From Paenibacillus sp. FSL H7-0331 (GTDB taxonomy: Bacteria > Bacillota > Bacilli > Paenibacillales > NBRC-103111), in NCBI RefSeq assembly GCF_001956045.1, contig NZ_MRTH01000093.1:1-7395 (forward strand): a stretch of DNA of 7,395 nucleotides. The letters are read 5' to 3'. Numbering within the stretch: the stretch's first letter is position 1; every line of letters begins with the position of its first letter. The notes below the pieces were generated by a model. The model was given only the letters and a program-made list of their open reading frames with translations. It ran no database searches and was not told where the DNA came from. Of the stretch, positions 5,698-7,395 are shown piece by piece. The translations under genes were made by a program, and so were the position numbers.

Positions 5698-6708
5698 TTA
5701 CTTGGCGATTTTTGCGAAATATTCTAATGTTCTAACCAGTTGCGCGGTGTAAGACATTTCATTATCGTACCAGGATGCGGTTTTTACCAGTTGCTGATCC
5801 CCAACTGTCAGAACTTTTGTTTGAGTGGCATCAAATAGGGACCCGAATGTCATTCCCTTCACATCGGAAGATACGATCTCGTCTTCTGTGTAACCGAATG
5901 TTTCTGGATCAGATGCTTCTTTCATAGCGGCATTCACTTCATCAACTGTTACCGTGGTGTTCAATACGGCTACGAGTTCCGTTACGGAGCCTGTTGCAAC
6001 AGGCACACGTTGAGAGGCACCATCAAGTTTGCCCTTCAGTTCGGGAAGAACGAGGCCAATGGCTTTTGCCGCACCGGTAGAGTAAGGAACAATGTTCTCT
6101 GCAGCAGCCCGTGCTGCGCGGAAGTCTCCTTTTGAATCTGGCGCGTCAAGAGTGTTCTGATTACCTGTATAAGCGTGTACGGTTGTCATTAACCCCGATT
6201 GAATGCCAAACTTATCGTTCAGAGCTTTAGCCATGGGAGCTAGACAGTTCGTTGTGCAGGAAGCGCCTGAAATGACGGTTTCTGTTCCGTCCAGTATTTC
6301 ATGGTTTACGTTATACACGATGGTCTTCATGTCGCCTGTTGCCGGAGCGGAAATAACAACTTTCTTTGCTCCGCCTTTCAGGTGAAGCTCGGCCTTTTCT
6401 TTGGTGGTGAAGAAACCTGTACATTCGAGTACGATATCTACGCCAAGCTCGCCCCAAGGGATTTCTTCAGGGTTGCGGTTAGCCAGCACTTTAATTTCTT
6501 GACCGTTAACAGTAAAAGCTCCACCATGAACTTCGATATCACCATGGAAAGTGCCTTGCGTAGTATCATATTTGAGCAGATGGGCCAGCATTTTTGCGTC
6601 AGTCAGGTCGTTTATGGCCACAACCTCGATATTTTCCACCTCTTGAATTCGACGGAAAGCGAGTCTTCCGATTCGCCCAAAACCATTAATGCCTACTTTT
6701 ACACTCAT
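5698..6708 (-). CDS. gap: Glyceraldehyde-3-phosphate dehydrogenase, phosphorylating (NAD type)
   Basis: The 336-aa enzyme converts glyceraldehyde 3-phosphate, phosphate and NAD+ to 1,3-bisphosphoglycerate in glycolysis. The Rossmann motif INGFGRIGR (7-15) and AIND with D33 fit NAD use. The catalytic C151 lies in SGASCTTNC and H178 in TTVHAYTG. The C-terminal signature is [20 protein letters not shown]. The start is ATG 6708, because AGGAGGG lies 7 nt upstream and family members begin [11 protein letters not shown]; the frame's extension to 6759 is leader. The segment [18 protein letters not shown] and the C-terminus resemble streptococcal/lactobacillal GAPDH more than the usual Bacillus GapA. 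No cggR, pgk or tpi is adjacent. Upstream are a structured leader, a palindromic operator and a divergent TetR gene. No terminator is visible downstream. Confidence 0.97.
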   Translation of the reverse strand: MSVKVGINGFGRIGRLAFRRIQEVENIEVVAINDLTDAKMLAHLLKYDTTQGTFHGDIEVHGGAFTVNGQEIKVLANRNPEEIPWGELGVDIVLECTGFFTTKEKAELHLKGGAKKVVISAPATGDMKTIVYNVNHEILDGTETVISGASCTTNCLAPMAKALNDKFGIQSGLMTTVHAYTGNQNTLDAPDSKGDFRAARAAAENIVPYSTGAAKAIGLVLPELKGKLDGASQRVPVATGSVTELVAVLNTTVTVDEVNAAMKEASDPETFGYTEDEIVSSDVKGMTFGSLFDATQTKVLTVGDQQLVKTASWYDNEMSYTAQLVRTLEYFAKIAK

Positions 6709-6723
6709 TGAATAACCCTCCTG

Positions 6724-6818
6724 TTTCGTTCGAAATCCATTCCACATAAGTTTGTCCAATAGAACTTAAAGGTAAGCACTGAGCCGAAGCCAAACAAGTT
6801 TGCCTTTGGAATGGGTTT
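6724..6818 (-). promoter_or_regulatory. Structured 5' leader of gap, possible cis-acting RNA
   Basis: The minus-strand RNA can form a closing stem of AAACCCATTCCA (6818-6807) with TGGAATGGATTT (6744-6733), 11 of 12 paired. Enclosed stems are AAAGG/CCTTT (6807-6803 with 6772-6768), CAAAC/GTTTG (6802-6791), GGC-UUCG-GCU (6791-6782) and AAGTT/AACTT (6767-6763 with 6752-6748). A further hairpin, TTTCG/CGAAA (6735-6724), overlaps the closing stem just before the ribosome binding site, so the two may exclude each other. I match it to no known riboswitch class. Confidence 0.4.
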
Positions 6819-6829
6819 GTTTTAAAATA

Positions 6830-6851
6830 AAAGATACCGATCGGTACCTTT
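6830..6851. promoter_or_regulatory. TetR-family operator palindrome
   Basis: TACCGATCGGTA (6835-6846) is a perfect 12-bp palindrome, extending to 22 bp with one mismatched pair. It abuts the -10 box of the gap promoter, so a bound protein would cover the transcription start. ACCGATCGGT-type palindromes are typical operators of TetR-family repressors, and a tetR gene starts 87 bp away. Confidence 0.75.
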
Positions 6852-6879
6852 ATTATATCAGGATTTAAGACATTTGCAA
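6852..6879 (-). promoter_or_regulatory. Sigma-A promoter reading toward gap
   Basis: The minus strand has TTGCAA (6879-6874), 16 bp, then a perfect TATAAT (6857-6852), with an extended TG one base before the -10 box. RNA would start near 6845, inside the palindromic operator, leaving a leader of about 137 nt. Confidence 0.7.
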
Positions 6880-6897
6880 GGTTTCGGACGTAAAATT

Positions 6898-6906
6898 TGA
6901 TATAAT
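6898..6906 (+). promoter_or_regulatory. Extended -10 promoter of the tetR gene
   Basis: TGATATAAT is a full extended -10 element, 31 nt before the tetR ATG. No good -35 box lies at 17 bp. It is back to back with the gap promoter. Confidence 0.6.
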
Positions 6907-6937
6907 GTTAGATTAGAATAAGATCACGGAGGAACCT

Positions 6938-7395
6938 ATGAAAAAAGGAGATCGAACAAGAGAGCACATTATTATGAAATCGGCAGCAATCTTTAATCAA
7001 AGAGGTTATGCCGGTACATCGTTAAATGATATTATTGCCGACACCGGAATTAAGAAAGGGGGCATCTATCGACATTTTGCCAGTAAAGATGAGATTGCGC
7101 TTGAAGCCTACAATTACGCTGCCAGTCTGGTTAGCGGGAAATTTGCTGAGGCGGTCGACCAAGAGCAGTCTGCGTCAGGGAGGTTACTTGCATTTTTTCG
7201 TGTATATGAAGATGTTGTCGATAATCCACCATTTATTGGCGGATGCCCCATGCAGAATACAGCTGTAGAAAGTGACGATACTCATGCGGAACTTTATGGT
7301 CGAGCAAGGCAGGGGCTGCATAGCTTCTTGGATATGATGAAAAGTATTATTCGTGACGGGATTAAAGCTGGGGAGTTTAGGGGAGATCTGGATTC
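6938..7395 (+). CDS. TetR-family transcriptional repressor (3' end outside window)
   Basis: ATG 6938 has the ribosome binding site CGGAGG 5 nt upstream. The 152 codons present start MKKGDRTREHIIMKSAAIFN, and the helix-turn-helix TSLNDIIADTGIKKGGIYRH is followed by FASKDEI at about residues 28-53, the standard TetR DNA-binding domain. The ligand domain contains FIGGCPMQNTAVESDDTH (99-116), a pattern of the YxaF/LmrA-like subgroup (TetR_C_13 type). The protein should be about 190-200 aa, so roughly 40-50 residues lie beyond the window. It is divergent from gap, and the palindromic operator between them makes gap and possibly tetR its likely targets. The inducer is unknown. Confidence 0.92.
   Translation, partial: MKKGDRTREHIIMKSAAIFNQRGYAGTSLNDIIADTGIKKGGIYRHFASKDEIALEAYNYAASLVSGKFAEAVDQEQSASGRLLAFFRVYEDVVDNPPFIGGCPMQNTAVESDDTHAELYGRARQGLHSFLDMMKSIIRDGIKAGEFRGDLD

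Noticed and set aside
6709..6759. Longer gap start ([17 protein letters not shown] extension).
   Set aside because: No ribosome binding site; the extension covers the strong AGGAGGG used by ATG 6708, and GAPDH proteins begin at MSVKVGING.

Overview
The window looks like a degraded, mosaic stretch of a Bacillales chromosome, most likely Paenibacillaceae. The evidence is a coproheme decarboxylase (HemQ), a short NifU-domain protein, strong AGGAGG-type ribosome binding sites, a class I c-di-GMP riboswitch and an IS1595-type transposase remnant. Species cannot be fixed from sequence alone. About half of the recognisable genes are broken, which suits a genome with heavy insertion-sequence activity and pseudogene formation.

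Layout. 133-772 (+) is a DUF2306 membrane protein gene broken by a 4-bp tandem duplication. 954-2144 (+) is an intact, AT-richer MFS efflux transporter closed by a strong hairpin terminator (2159-2208). 2217-2486 holds the 5' part of an IS1595-family transposase gene, frameshifted and without a start codon. 2641-2890 (+) is a glyceraldehyde-3-phosphate dehydrogenase (gap) pseudogene with two large internal deletions. It also carries a 33-bp palindromic insertion flanked by a 5-bp duplication. On the minus strand at 3295-2892 a promoter, a c-di-GMP-I riboswitch and a terminator precede a response-regulator gene that is cut off after about 60 codons. Its frame runs on antisense through the gap pseudogene.

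3526-4362 (-) holds hemQ, preceded by a 27-codon reading frame whose end contains the hemQ ribosome binding site. 4630-4881 (-) is an orphan half of a response-regulator receiver domain. 4983-5222 (-) is an intact NifU-like Fe-S protein gene. 5276-5676 (-) is a MarR regulator gene lacking its start and carrying a small frameshifting deletion near its end. 5698-6708 (-) is an intact gap gene. It is divergent from a TetR-family regulator that runs off the window end (6938-7395, +).

How parts work together. The best-supported regulatory unit is the gap/tetR divergent region. A TTGCAA/TATAAT promoter reads toward gap, and a 22-bp palindrome (core TACCGATCGGTA) lies directly over its expected transcription start, so the TetR protein probably represses gap. 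The gap leader is about 137 nt and can fold into a compact multi-stem structure. The gap copy is of the streptococcal/lactobacillal sequence type and is not linked here to cggR or pgk. The second notable unit is the c-di-GMP riboswitch, which now controls only a truncated, chimeric reading frame.
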